A DNA stretch of 60,000 nucleotides from NCBI GenBank assembly GCA_030704615.1, contig CM060734.1, positions 29,654,042-29,714,041 of the forward strand. Direction: 5' to 3'. Positions 33,215-43,767 of the stretch are shown one piece after another; the first letter of the stretch is position 1; every line of letters begins with the position of its first letter. Source of the DNA: Takakia lepidozioides. Its lineage: Eukaryota; Streptophyta; Takakiopsida; Takakiales; Takakiaceae. The notes under the pieces are model-generated. The model was not told the origin of the DNA, did not search any database, and saw nothing but the letters and a program-made list of their open reading frames with translations. A program made the translations under genes and the position numbers.

Positions 33215-34006
33215 TCACAATCTCCAAAGCCTCCCTGCCACACCCAGTACATAAATAGAGTACACATAAGTTCCTTGCTTTGCATCCTCAATGCACCCAC
33301 ATTGAGCATACATGTCCACCAGGGCAGAGTTCAGAATGACATCTGGTACAATCCCAGCTTTGACATTGTCACCATGGACCTGCTTTCCAGCTTCCAGACC
33401 TTTCTTGGCATGAATCCACATCAGAGTTTGTTGGCACTAGGAAAGGGTTGAGACTGAGCTGCTCAACTACTCCCTTGTCTTACTGGGTTTACATAGTGTG
33501 CCAAGCACAACATCAGGTGCCAAAGCCTCCATCCAGTGCCCCTGCTATGCATACCCTACAAGCATCAAGTTCCACGACACCACATCTCGTTCAGCCATAC
33601 TGTTCTCTTCATGCATGTCCACGAGGGTGTTGTTCAGAATGACATGTGGTACAATTGCAGCTCTGACAATGTCGCCATCAACCTCTTTGTCCTTCTCCAG
33701 AGCTGCCAGCTTTGCACACGCATTGCAAACTATCAAAGGTTCAAAATTGCAGAAATCAACATGAAAATTTAAGGACGATTTCGATAAGAGGGGAAAACAG
33801 GGTGAAATGTTTTGAAGGCACTTCATCTGCCCAGACAATCTTCTCAGCTCAGCATGGATTTCCTTAATTCTGGGATGCAACCTGTCATCTACAGCGAAGG
33901 TGTGCACCCTGTTGCAAATCTCAATGCAGTAGCGACCTGGCTCCTTTCTAACCCCTCTGACCTTCATCATTCTTCTCACCAACTCCTGCTTTTGCGATGC
34001 AACCAT
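33215..34006 (-). pseudogene. PPR fragment with E/E+ C-terminal motif
   Basis: At 34006-33820 on the minus strand: ELVRRMMKVRGVRKEPGRYC, then IEICNRVHTFAVDDRLHPRI and KEIHAELRRLSGQMK. This is the E/E+ region that precedes the DYW cytidine deaminase in editing-type PPR proteins. The DYW domain does not follow; the frame instead enters a sequence also present at 30605-30630 and 39645-39680, then further PPR modules (CNACAKLAALEKDKEVDGDI). At 33421-33215 is another module (NSALVDMYAQCGCIEDAKQG). The arrangement looks like recombination between family members. Confidence 0.8.
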
Positions 34007-34009
34007 GCA

Positions 34010-35083
34010 CCCCTTTGCTCATTTCCAGGGCTGCCAGGCTTGCAAACACACAGACGTGATGTGGTCGGGCTTCACCCCTTCCCCCATCATTTGCTCATAG
34101 GTCTCCAAAGCCTCCATCCCACGCCCCTGCTGTGCATACCCTGCAAGCATCGCATTCCACGACACCACATTTCATTCAGCGATATTGTTGAACACTGCCT
34201 TCGCATCCTCGATGCTCCCACATTTGGCATACATGTCCACGAGGGCATTGTTCAAAATAACATCGGGTACAATTCCAGCTTTGACGATCACCCCTTCGCA
34301 GAGTACACATAAGTTCCTTGCTTTGCATCCTCAATGCACCCACATTTTGCATACATGTCCACCAGGGCAGAGTTCAGAATGACATCTGGTACAATCCCAG
34401 CTTTGACATTGTCACCATGGACCTCTTTACCCTTTTCCAGGGCTGTCAGGCTTGCACAAGCATTGCAATCACAAATAAATGTGATGTGGTTGGGCTTCAC
34501 CCCTTCCCCCATCAATTGATCATAGGATTCCAAAGCCACCAACCCTCGTCCCTGCTATGCATACCCTGCAAGCATAGCGTGCCACAACACCACATCTTGT
34601 TCAGCCATAGTGTTGAAAACTACCTTCGCATCCTTGGCATGAATCCACTTTGGATAATGTGAGTATGCACTTGCTTTCCAGCTTCCAAACCTTTCATCTT
34701 GACGTATCTGAATCTGCTGAAATGCCTTCCACATTTGGCATACATGTCCACGAGGGTATTGTTCACAATGACATCTAATACAATTCCAGCTTTTGCACCC
34801 ATTCTGCTAAAGAAGTTTTACTTGAAGTTTATCTCACGCTTACGAGACGTTCAGACACATGAGCAAACGAGCTATGATAAAACCCATCGAGACAGTTCAA
34901 CGGCAGTGGCAACATACAGATGCACAAAGTGCTTCCGCACATGCATTGCAAACGCACACAAACGTGATGTGGTCGGGCTTCACCCCTTCGCACATCATTT
35001 GCTTATATGTCTCCAAAGCCACCATCCCGCGCCCCTGCTGTGCATATCCTGCGAGCATTGCGTTCCACGACACCACATTTCGT
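34010..35083 (-). pseudogene. PPR modules, degenerate
   Basis: At least three PLS units in shifting frames: VALESYDQLMGEGVKPNHIT, ASLTALEKGKEVHGDNVKAG, DVILNSALVDMYAKCGCIED (34542-34288); KMKGLEAGKQVHTHIIQSGF (about 34690-34630); and [39 protein letters not shown] (35070-34960). Conserved module boundaries and many indels suggest repeated unequal exchange. Confidence 0.8.
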
Positions 35084-35935
35084 TCAGCCATATGGTCGAA
35101 CACTCCCCTTTGCATGCTCGATGCTCCCACATTTGGCGTACATGTCCACCACGATATTGTTCAGGATCACATCTGGTACGATTCCAGCTCTGACAATGTC
35201 GCCATGCACCTCTTTGCCCTTTTCCAGGGCTGCCAGGCTTGCACATGCATTGCAAACGCACACAAACGTGATGCGGTTGGGCTTCACCCCTTCGCACATC
35301 ATTTGCTCATACGTCTCCAAAGCCTCCATCCCGCGCCCCTGCTGTGCATATCCTGCGAACATCGCACTCCACGACACCACATCTCGTTCCGCCATATTGT
35401 TGAACACTCCCTTTGCATGCTCGATGCTCCCACATTTGGCATGCATGTCCACCAGGGTATTGTTCAGGATGACATCTGGTACAATCCCAGCTCTGACGAT
35501 ATCGTCATGCACCTCTTTGCCCTTTTTCAGGGCTGCCAGGCTTGCACATGCACTGCAAACGCACGCAAACGTGATGTGGTCGGGCTTCACCCCTTCCCCC
35601 ATCATTTTCTCATAGGTCTCCAAAGCATTCATACCACACCCATGCTTGGTAAATCTTGCCAACATTATATTCCATGTGATCAAAGATCGTTGAGGCATTC
35701 TGTTGAACACTTGGTGAGCATCCATGATGCTCCCGCACTTAACATACATGTTGACAAGGGTGCTGAGGAGAAAAACATTTGGCGTGAATCCACTTTGGAT
35801 AATGTGAGTGTGCACATGCTTTCCAGCTTCCAGGCCTTTCACCTTGATGCACTTATGCAAGAGACAGACATACGTTTCTGAATCTGCTGAAATGCCTCCT
35901 TGGTCACTTAACGTGCCTCTTTTACACTCCCGCAT
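35084..35935 (-). pseudogene. Longest uninterrupted PPR frame (283 codons)
   Basis: Minus strand. It begins in a typical N-terminal region (SAD-SETYVCLLHKCIKVKG) and contains about eight PPR motifs in P-L-S order: [156 protein letters not shown]. Each roughly 101-residue PLS triplet is almost a copy of the next. No E or DYW domain follows in frame. It could be translated, but it looks like part of a broken longer gene. Confidence 0.8.
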
Positions 35936-36421
35936 TTGGCATACATATGGACTAAGGTAGTCTCCAAATTAATAGATGACTCCAGCTTCCTTGATGTCAG
36001 CATGGATCTACTTCCCTTTTTCCAGTGCTCCTAAGCTACCACAGGCATCGAGAATGGTAATAGACGTGACTCTGTCAGGCATCACCCTTCCAGAGCATTC
36101 GCTCATAGATTTTGAGAGCCTTTTTGCCATGTCCAAGCTGAGCATACCCTGTGATCACGGCACTCCATGAGACCACATCGTGCTTAGACATTCTGTCAAA
36201 CACTTCATGCGCATCCTTCACACTCCCGCAACTGGCATACATGTGGACCAGAGCGGTGTCCAGAATATTGTCTGACTGAATTCCAGTTTTGATGATATCA
36301 GAATGGATTCCCCTGCCACTTTCCAGGGCTATTGTACTTGGCTATAGCTATCCTCCACATATTGTTGGAGTCACATCATGATCTTGAGTCAGGGAATGAA
36401 AGTAATGCCTGCCTTCATCCA
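35936..36421 (-). pseudogene. Decayed PPR modules
   Basis: Antisense reading gives recognisable pieces in mixed frames, such as VFDRMSKHDVVSWSAVITGY (about 36190-36130) and SALEKG(K) (about 36030). More diverged than the modules on either side, so probably older. Confidence 0.6.
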
Positions 36422-37494
36422 CTAGGCCAACATGGCTACATGGAGAGAGCAAACACAAATGAAGGTGATCTTGTCCAGCTTCAAGCCTTCCTTTTGCATT
36501 CCTTCAAATAGTTGCAGGGCCTCCCTATGGCAACCGTGCTGGGCATATCCTGCCATCATCACATTCCACGACACCATATCTCGTTCCATATTGTTGAACA
36601 CTTCCTTTCCATCCTTGATGCTCCCGCACTTAGCATACATGTCCACAAGGGTATTGTTCAGAATCATATTTGGTACAATTCCACCTTTAACGATGTCAGC
36701 ATGGACCTCTTTGCCCTTTTGCAGAGCTGCCAAGCTGGAACACGCATTGCAAACGCAAACAAATGTGATCTGGTGTGGTCTCACCCCTTCCCACATCATT
36801 TGCTCATAAATCTCCAAAGCCTCCATCCCGTACCCATGCTGGGCATATCCTGCCATCATTGCATTCCACGTGCAGCCATATTGTCGAACACTCCCTTTGC
36901 ATCCCTGATGCTCCTGCATTTAGCGTACATGTCTAGGAGGGCAGTGTCCAGAATGACATCTGGTACAATTCCAGCTCTCATGATGTCACCATGAACCTCT
37001 TTGCCCTTTTCCAGGTCTGCCAGGCTTGCACACACATTGCACATGCACACGGACGTGACGTGGTTGGGCTTCACCCCTTCGCAGATCATTTGCTCATAGG
37101 TCTCCAAAGCCTCCATCCAACAACCAAGCTGGGCGTATCTGTGATCATCGCACTCCAGGACACCACATCCCGTTCAGCCATATGGTCAAATATCCCACTG
37201 CATCCTTGATGCTCCCACATTGGTATACATGTCTATGAGGGTAGTTTCCAAGATGATATTTGGTACAATTCCAGCTTTCCTGATATCACAATGGACCTCT
37301 TTACCCTTCTCTAGGGCTGTCAGATTCGCACACACACTGCAAATGCAAACAAACGTGACCTGGTTGAGTGTCCCCCCTTCTAGGATCATTTGCTCATAGG
37401 TCTCCAAAGCCTCCCTCGCACACCCATGCTGGGCATATCCTGCTATCACTGCATTCCATGTCACTACATTTCGTGCCACTATATCATCAAACAC
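36422..37494 (-). pseudogene. PPR modules (four PLS units in three frames)
   Basis: 37494-37186: RNVVTWNAVIAGYAQHGCAR, VTFVCICSVCANLTALEKGK, TTLIDMYTN. 37116-36856: VTSVCMCNVCASLADLEKGK, TALLDMYAKCRSIRDAKGVF. 36919-36422: ITFVCVCNACSSLAALQKGK, NTLVDMYAKCGSIKDGKEVF, DMVSWNVMMAGYAQHGCHRE, QLFEGMQKEGLKLDKITFIC. Single-base indels separate the frames (for example near 37494, AAGGTAGTGTTTGAT), so this was once continuous with the gene starting at 38267. Confidence 0.85.
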
Positions 37495-38267
37495 TACCTT
37501 GCATCATTGATGCTCCCGCATTGGGCATACATATCCACCAGGGCGGTGCCTAGAATGACATCTGGTATAATTCCAGCTTTCATGATGTCAGCATGGACCT
37601 CTTTTCCCTTTCCCAGGGCCGCCAGGCTTGCACACGCATTGCAAATGCAAATGAATGTGACCTGGTTGGGCTTCACCCCTTCGCGCATCATTTGCTCATA
37701 TGTCTCCAAGGCATTCTTACCACACCCATGCTTGGCAAATCCTGCAATCATTATGTTCCACGAGATCAAACCTTGTTGAGGCATTTTGTCGAACACTTGG
37801 TGTGCATCCACAATGCTCTTGCATTTGACATACATGTTGACAAGGGTGTTGTGTAGAAACACATTTGGCTTGAATCCACTTTGGATAATGTGAGCGTGCA
37901 CCTCCTTTCCAGCTGTTAGGTCTTTCATCTTGATGCACTTATGCAGGAGACAAACAGAAGTATCTGAATGTGCTGAAATATCTCCTTGGTTCAAAGTTTG
38001 CAGAGCCTCTTTCAGTTGTCCTGCCTCACTTGGTGTCCTTTGCCCAAAAGCACAAGAAGACATCTTCTGGACTCCCTCTCTTGGTCCCCTTTTGGAAGTG
38101 GTTGTCATGGTGGAAGTGCCTGATTTTATCAGCTGTGGTCCCACTCCTGCTTCCAGTTGACCATCTACCCATGCAGATTTCTTGCAGCTATCAATCTTGG
38201 TACTCTTGTGCTTGAGATCTGGCCCTCTGGCATGGACCTGGACCCACAACTCCATCACGACCTCCAA
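37494..38267 (-). pseudogene. PPR gene N-terminal part (257 codons)
   Basis: Minus strand. The first roughly 75 residues are a non-repeat leader (SKRGPREGVQKMSSCAFGQR), then SEAGQLKEALQTLNQGDISA and PPR motifs: CLLHKCIKMKDLTAGKEVHA, TLVNMYVKCKSIVDAHQVFD, QGLISWNIMIAGFAKHGCGK, NQVTFICICNACASLAALGK, TALVDMYAQCGSINDAR. A frameshift at 37494 ends it; the next frame continues the array. The leader has no obvious organelle transit peptide, though plant PPR proteins normally act in mitochondria or plastids. Confidence 0.8.
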
Positions 38268-38334
38268 TTATCCCTGCCTTGGCAAAAACAAAATCTCCAC
38301 CTTGCTGCTGAGAGCTAAGATGACAAACCATAAT

Positions 38335-39138
38335 TTATCTAGCAAACACCCCAACTTCACCTTCCAGACCTTTCATCTTGATGCACTTAAGCAAGAGACA
38401 GACAAACGAATCTGAATCTGCTGAAATACCTCCTACATTTGGCATACATGTCCACGAGGGTATTGTTCTGCTATGCATACCCTGCAAGCATCGTGTGCCA
38501 CGACACCACATCTCGTTCAGCCATAGTGTTGAAACTCCCTTCACATCCTCAATGCACCCACATTTGGCATACATGTCCACCAGGGCAGTGTTCAGAATGA
38601 CATCTGGTACAATTCCAGCTTTGACGATGTCACCATGGGCCTCTTTCCCCTAGTTTTCCAGAGCTCCCAGGCTTGCACACGCATTGCAAACACAAACAAA
38701 TGTGATGTGGTTGGGCTTCACCCCTTTATGCAGCATTTGCACATAGGTCTCCAAAGCATTCCTACCACACCCATGCTTGGTAAATCCTGCCAACATTATA
38801 TTCCACGTGATCAAAGATCGATCGTTGAGGCATTCGGTTGCACACTTGGTGAGCATCCATGATGCTCCCGCACTTAACACATACATGTTGACAAGGGTGT
38901 TGAGGAGAAAAACACTTGGCGTGAATCCACTTTGGATAATGTGAGTGTGCACCTGCTTTCCAGCTTCTAGACCTTTCATCTTGATGCACTTAAGCAAGAG
39001 ACAGACAAACGTATCTGAATCTGCTGAAATGCCCCCTTGGTTTAAAGTCTGTAGAGCCTCTTTCAGTCTGCCCGCCTCACAAAGCATCTTCACATGCCCA
39101 GAAGTGCCAGAAGAGGCATTGTGGACCTCTCTCTTCAT
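38335..39138 (-). pseudogene. Second PPR N-terminal part and short module
   Basis: 39138-38650 parallels the gene start at 38267 (SGTSGHVKMLCEAGRLKEAL, LLLKCIKMKGLEAGKQVHTH, TLVNMYV) with an internal frame slip near 38860 (CGSIMDAHQVCNRMPQRS in the other frame), then ITFVCVCNACASLGALEN. 38640-38335 holds a shortened, rearranged module (VDMYAKCGCIEDVKGV). This is the right edge of the PPR cluster. Confidence 0.8.
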
Positions 39139-40200
39139 CCTGTTTCAAAAGCTGTGGTCATGGTTGAGGTGCCTGATTTTATCAACTGTGCCAGCAGCTG
39201 CTTTTAATTGACCATCTACCCATGCAGGTTTCTTTAACTATAGATCCACAGGGAATCATAGGTAATCTTGTGCTTGAAATCTGGCCCTCTTGGATGAATC
39301 TGGACCCACACTCTATCCCTGGTCCTTCAGCTATCACTCATGCATACTTCCTTGCCTTGCAGCTGATAATCACAGCCTAGATTTGTTCTAGGAAACACCC
39401 AACTCAGCTTATCACACTAGTTCCTATGCTGAATTGCGTCTGCTACTCTCTATAATCTAACAGGCATTAACCTTTTTGCCTTGGTTGTCCCACCATTGAC
39501 TGGGGTCAGAAAAGTATTCATTCCACAGCTACTCCTCATCTTTGTTACGTGTTTTTGGATACTTTTTTGTTGTCATGTTGGCAGTATCGTGTCAAAGTCA
39601 CTCCAAACTATCAAAGATTCATTCAACCAGCTAACTTGCAGAATTCAACATGGAATTTTAGGGCCGATTCTGATAAGAGGGGGAAAAAGGATGAAATGTG
39701 TTGAAGAAGGTACCTTCAATAGCAGTGCCTGATTTTATCAATTGTGCTGCTGCTGCGCTTCCAGTTGACCATCTACCCATGCAGGTTTCTTGCAGTTATG
39801 GATCCACAGGGAATCATAGGTAATCTTGAGCTTGAAATCCGGCCCTCTTAGATAGCCTTTCTTGTGTGAAGGCTTTCTGTAGTAATTTCTGTTCCCTTTT
39901 GTTTTGTCACATACACTCACCCCTCTCTCACATGATTCAGTCCATTCGCATCTACAAAGCAAAGACAAGGAGCTCAACCAGTATAAGAATTTCACTCGAG
40001 TCTTTGAAACTCGCCGTCTCCGCAAACTTCCGTTACAACCGACACACAGAAATGACGATGACGTGGCTGTCGACGCCGACGTGGAACTATGGCACCCTAT
40101 TCACGCTCCACGCTAAACTAGCTCTTGACCTTCGGTTCGCTAGAATTGTACATACGTGATGGGCAACTTTTTAAGTTTTTTAACCTTTTTACAAACCCTA
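39139..40200 (-). repeat. PPR 5' flank duplicated from 30070-31525
   Basis: The segment at 39200-39720 (upstream flank of the PPR gene at 39138) is collinear with about 30070-30700, including TTGTCCCACCATT..., GTCAGAAAAGTATTCATTCC and CTCCAAACTATCAAAG. About 40055-40145 matches 31430-31525. This marks an old duplication of the PPR gene with its flank. No separate gene is seen. Confidence 0.65.
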
Positions 40201-40205
40201 TAAGC

Positions 40206-40432
40206 AACTTTTTTTTTTTTTTTTTTTTAATAATTTTTTTTTAAAGGAAACCTCATGCCCTTGAGGAGGGGGGAAAATTAACCCCCTTTCATTTATGGGC
40301 CATGAGACCTACATGATGATCAACGCCCAGACATACCGTCGTCACAAACAATCCTACACACGGGGTAATGCAGCGGGTTTGAACCCTGAACCACCAGGGT
40401 GACACACTCTGCACTTACCAGCCGACGTGTTT
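40206..40432 (-). mobile_element. tRNA-derived SINE
   Basis: On the minus strand a B box (GGTTCAAACCC, plus 40374-40385) and an A-box-like GGCTGGTAAG (about 40425) lie at the 5' end, and a long T tract on the plus strand (40209-40229) forms the poly(A) tail 150 bp downstream. The order, length (about 225 bp) and tail are those of a plant tRNA-derived SINE transcribed by RNA polymerase III. Confidence 0.6.
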
Positions 40433-40505
40433 TTTTTAAATCTTTTGCACTTTGATTTGTTTTTTAAGAAAAAAATCATTTTAGTGGTTACAAGTGAGCA
40501 CATAG

Positions 40506-41401
40506 ATGTATTCCATGGAGATAAACAAAACTGTTCATCCAGTGTCTTCACGGTGGATGTATCCCATGGAGCGTTACATGAAAGATCTTAAGGAATACGT
40601 TAGGAATTACGCAAAGCCAGAAGGGAGTACGGCTGCAGGGTATGTTCTTGATGAGGCCATGGGGTTCATGACTGAGTATATGCAATCATTTGATGCAACT
40701 CAACGGCGGACTTGGGATGTAAATGCGGAGGAAGGGGTTGAGGACGAGGTCTTCGAAGGTGTCGGCAAAAAGCGGGACATGACTGGAGCTGGGAGAGATG
40801 CAGCACAAATTTTGTATGTGCTGAACAATACCAATATCGTGGCTCCTTGGGTGCAGTGAGTACTTCTTTTCATTGCACCTTATTTATATCAAGTTCAATT
40901 TCAATTCTGACTGTCACCAGTGTAATCAAACCACCCACAAAATCACAAATGTTAGTGGTTCATCCTGAGTATAACCAATGTTGTAGTAACGGAATGTCTG
41001 AGTGAGTGACTTGTTGGAAGAGCATGTTCATTTACAAGTCATTCTGCTCACTCCTCCAGTGGTTTTCAAAGTATCATTCATACTAGGTATTTTTTGCCAA
41101 GTAATGCAATACTTCATTGCTAACATGTATCATTCTTGTTGTCATTTTGTGACAAAAAGTATGCAACAGAGAAGGCACAGTTCACAGTAGACAAAGAGGC
41201 ATATGGTGATGAGTGGCGTGCCAATCGACGTCTACCTTATCAGATCAGCCAATACCTAGGTCATTAGATGGTGCCACGGCTCTAAATAAAGAAGACCTGG
41301 CTATGTTGGCTACCATTCAAGCGGCATTTGTGCAACCAACCACTATTCCAGTTGAGCAAAGTGATTCAGAGGGTGACGAATATGTTTCAGATTCAGAATA
41401 A
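40506..41401 (+). pseudogene. CACTA transposase (TNP2-like) C-terminal remnant, DUF4218
   Basis: The frame at 40506-40859 contains HPVSSRWMYPMERYMKDLKE, YVRNYAKPEGSTAAGYVLDE and AMGFMTEYMQ, the hallmark of the DUF4218 domain in plant TNP2-type CACTA transposases. It reaches VLNNTNIVAPWVQ at a strong donor (GTGAGT, about 40856). A later exon from about 41160 (YATEKAQFTVDKEAYGDEWR) and an acidic end (EQSDSEGDEYVSDSE, to 41401) are plausible. The catalytic DDE domain expected upstream is absent, so the element cannot mobilise itself. Its position 700 bp inside the right TIR and its orientation toward that end fit a CACTA element. Confidence 0.8.
40860..41159 (+). other. Probable intron of the TNP2 remnant
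   Basis: T-rich sequence between a GTGAGT donor at about 40856 and an AG at about 41159 (GACAAAAAG). No gene is seen. Confidence 0.4.
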
Positions 41402-41449
41402 AGTTTATTGTTGGAACCATTTGTTCAATAGCATCATCCCACAATGGTC

Positions 41450-42053
41450 TGGCCACTTGTCTGTTTTTCAAAGTCTGTCACAGCTGCACAAACCACTTAA
41501 AGTTTTTCATGTATCACCCAAAAAGTGGTACCAATCACTGTTGTGTAGGCAACCACTCATGAGCAACCACTAAAATAGTGGTTCCAATTACTGCAGTATC
41601 TTTCACCACCCACTCTCCACCACTGTCAAAGTGGTACAAATCAATAAGGTGTCTTTAACCACTCAAGATCAACGTGCACTGTCCCCGTCCACGTGGAATA
41701 TTATATTTATTAATTAAAATATATTTCCAAATCATAAATCACAAATAAAATTTGAATTATTACACGTGGAGTAGCTAGTGGTTTCAACCACTTCCCATCA
41801 CTAAGGTGTCTATAACCACTCACAATGTACCACTGCACTCGTCCACGTGGAATATTATATTTATTAATTAAAATGTATTATCAAATAAATAATAATAAAT
41901 AAAAACAAATTATTACACGTGGACTACTGAGTGGTTGAAACCACTTCCAACCACTGTCTGTGATGCCACCGTGGCATTTCATTGGGATTAACCACTGGCA
42001 AGTGGTTACTAGTGGTTTATAGAGTGAGAAAAGACAGTAGTGGTTAAAGGGCC
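41450..42053. promoter_or_regulatory. CACTA right subterminal repeat region
   Basis: Many AACCACT/AGTGGTT motifs, plus two copies of CACGTGGAATATTATATTTA (about 41691 and 41841) and two of ATTACACGTGGA (about 41760 and 41912). It mirrors the left subterminal region and is interpreted as binding sites for an element-encoded TnpA-like protein. Confidence 0.75.
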
Positions 42054-42082
42054 AGTGGTTATTCCGCGTTTTTCCTCTAGTG
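42054..42082 (-). repeat. CACTA right terminal inverted repeat
   Basis: The reverse complement is identical to 5617-5645 over 29 bp. Followed by AAG, the second copy of the target duplication. Confidence 0.95.
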
Positions 42083-42583
42083 AAGGAGATTGTGGCTCAA
42101 GGCATGCATGTGACAAGACGAGGAAGGGGAAGGTGAAGCTCATGTATTCATTCCCTTTTTGCTTAAGTTTTGTGGTGGATGATTGATCAAGCAAGTGATG
42201 CTTATGTGGAGCATGCTCTTTAGGGCTTGTGACTTCAAGTTTGAGAAGATGAGCTCTTGAATAGAGGTGTGGATACACATTATGGTGAATGAAGACAACA
42301 CCTAGGTCAAGAGGTGGAAGTGTGTGTGACTAGCCCATGCAAGGGAAAGCACATGGAGATGGCATACAAAATTCAAATTGAAGCAAGGCTTGGCGCTTGT
42401 CATGGGGCACATTAGCTTGCTATGAGTTCCAAGGAGATCAAGATGAACTTGTCAATTTGGGATGAATGCATTGCAAGGTAAGATAATGCAATCTTGCATG
42501 CATGTTAGGGGGAAGATACCATGAAGAAAGTGTTTCTTACTATACTCTACAAGCCCTAGTCTCCATATATTTCACGAAACTGA

Positions 42584-42748
42584 GTATGGGCTCCCTATGC
42601 CCAACATACACTTTTGTGAACAGTGTATGGGCCCCCTCTGCCCAACATACTCTTTTGTGAACAGAGTATGGGCCCCCTCTGCCCAACATACGTTTTTGTG
42701 AACAGTGTATGGGCTCCCTCTGTCCCACCATACACTTTTGTGAACAAT
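42584..42748 (+). repeat. Four tandem 41-bp hairpin repeats
   Basis: Units start at 42584, 42625, 42666 and 42707. Each holds GTATGGG...CTGCCCAACATAC, so GTATGGGC/GCCCAACATAC can pair within a unit, followed by TTTTGTGAACA. The head-to-tail copies are 85-95% identical by eye. Confidence 0.85.
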
Positions 42749-42916
42749 GTATGGATACAAGTGGAGAGACTTTGCCTACCATACGTTTTCATTAAAAGTG
42801 TATGACATCTAGGGTGTATCTGGAGGAGAATTGCCTTTGGAGGATCTTTTTGGGGTCCTTTGAGGAGCTTTTGTAAGACACTTGAAGAGCTCTTGAAGGG
42901 GTGTTTGGAGGACTAT

Positions 42917-43408
42917 TCCCCCTCTCCACAAGGTAACCGGGTAGAGAACCTGTTGCGGCCTATGGCTTAGACTAGTACTAGGTTCATAATATAAACCTGC
43001 ACCTGCACTTGCATCCACCGCAAGCACTCCTATGGTCTGCAGGTCATCAACCCAACCTCACCATAAGAGAAACAATGATGGTCTGACTGGTCATCACCCC
43101 AGCCTCACCACCGACAACACGCTCTAGGATTGGCCGGTGATGAAATCCGGACCAACCTCCTATGAAAACAAGCGCCCACACAAAACTGACATGGCGCACT
43201 TTCAAGCATGCAAGTGTGGGGGGGATCCAAACACAAGAAAATCAATACAGTAATTTTCCCACACCAAAAACACTCCACGGTGTCGCTCCTGCAAAGACAC
43301 CCCAGCCCAAACCCGGACTGACTCTTGCCTCCACCTACGGAAAGGTTTTGGCCTACAGAGAGGGTGGAAGACTACGGGGAAGAGAGACTAAAGCAATTCC
43401 TAATCCCA
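42917..43408 (-). repeat. Leader segment inverted relative to copy 1
   Basis: Reverse-complement match of 22012-22483. Starts CCCCCTCTCCACAAGGTAAC and ends at GAGGGTGGAAGACTACGGGG. Confidence 0.75.
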
Positions 43409-43767
43409 GAATGTTCTCATCCCACTAGTCTCCCCCTATCTCTAAACGCTCTTGACAAGACTACCTTCTAGGGTCTCTCAAATCACTCTCCAAGATCTCT
43501 CATGATGTCTCTCAAACAATCTCACTAAGGCCCCCAAAGCTTGTACAATTGGACTCCAAATAGTCCACCAAGGCCCCAAGAGCCTGCCAAATCCTAGCCC
43601 TCAAGGACCCCAAATAGTCCTTCAAACAAGTCGCCAAGACTCCTTAAGCTCGCCAAATATTGGCCTCCAAAGATCCCAAATAGTCCTCCAAAGGCTTCAA
43701 ATGTTTGCCAAATATTGGTCTTCAAGGACCCCTACAACAAGTGTGGTTATGAGTTTTCATCACGGAG

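Larger units (their letters stand above)
5617..42082. mobile_element. CACTA (EnSpm) DNA transposon, 36.5 kb, host to nested insertions
   Basis: Both ends carry a perfect 29-bp terminal inverted repeat beginning CACTAGAGGAAAAACGCGGA, the diagnostic start of the CACTA superfamily. The flanking trinucleotides are identical (AAG at 5614-5616 and 42083-42085), the 3-bp target duplication of the family. Subterminal regions are packed with AACCACT/AGTGGTT motifs in both orientations, comparable to TnpA-type binding repeats. A TNP2 transposase remnant lies next to the right end. The chromovirus pieces, two-gene unit, PPR cluster, DNMT copy 1 and SINE lie inside, so the original CACTA element was much smaller or carried the PPR sequence as cargo. 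Confidence 0.9.
42086..43740 (+). other. Leader of DNMT retrotransposon copy 2, part 2
   Basis: Continues the leader interrupted at 5616. Contains GTGGAGCATGC near 42205, the 41-bp hairpin repeats at 42584-42748, the inverted segment at 42917-43408, and at 43440-43740 several imperfect CCCCAAATAGTCC / AAGGACC repeats. No gene. Confidence 0.6.

Noticed and set aside
34859-35881. A 340-codon plus-strand open frame across the PPR cluster
   Set aside because: It is the antisense of clear minus-strand PPR motifs (for example [16 protein letters not shown]) and has no recognisable domain. The same applies to the other long plus-strand frames at 33800-38900.
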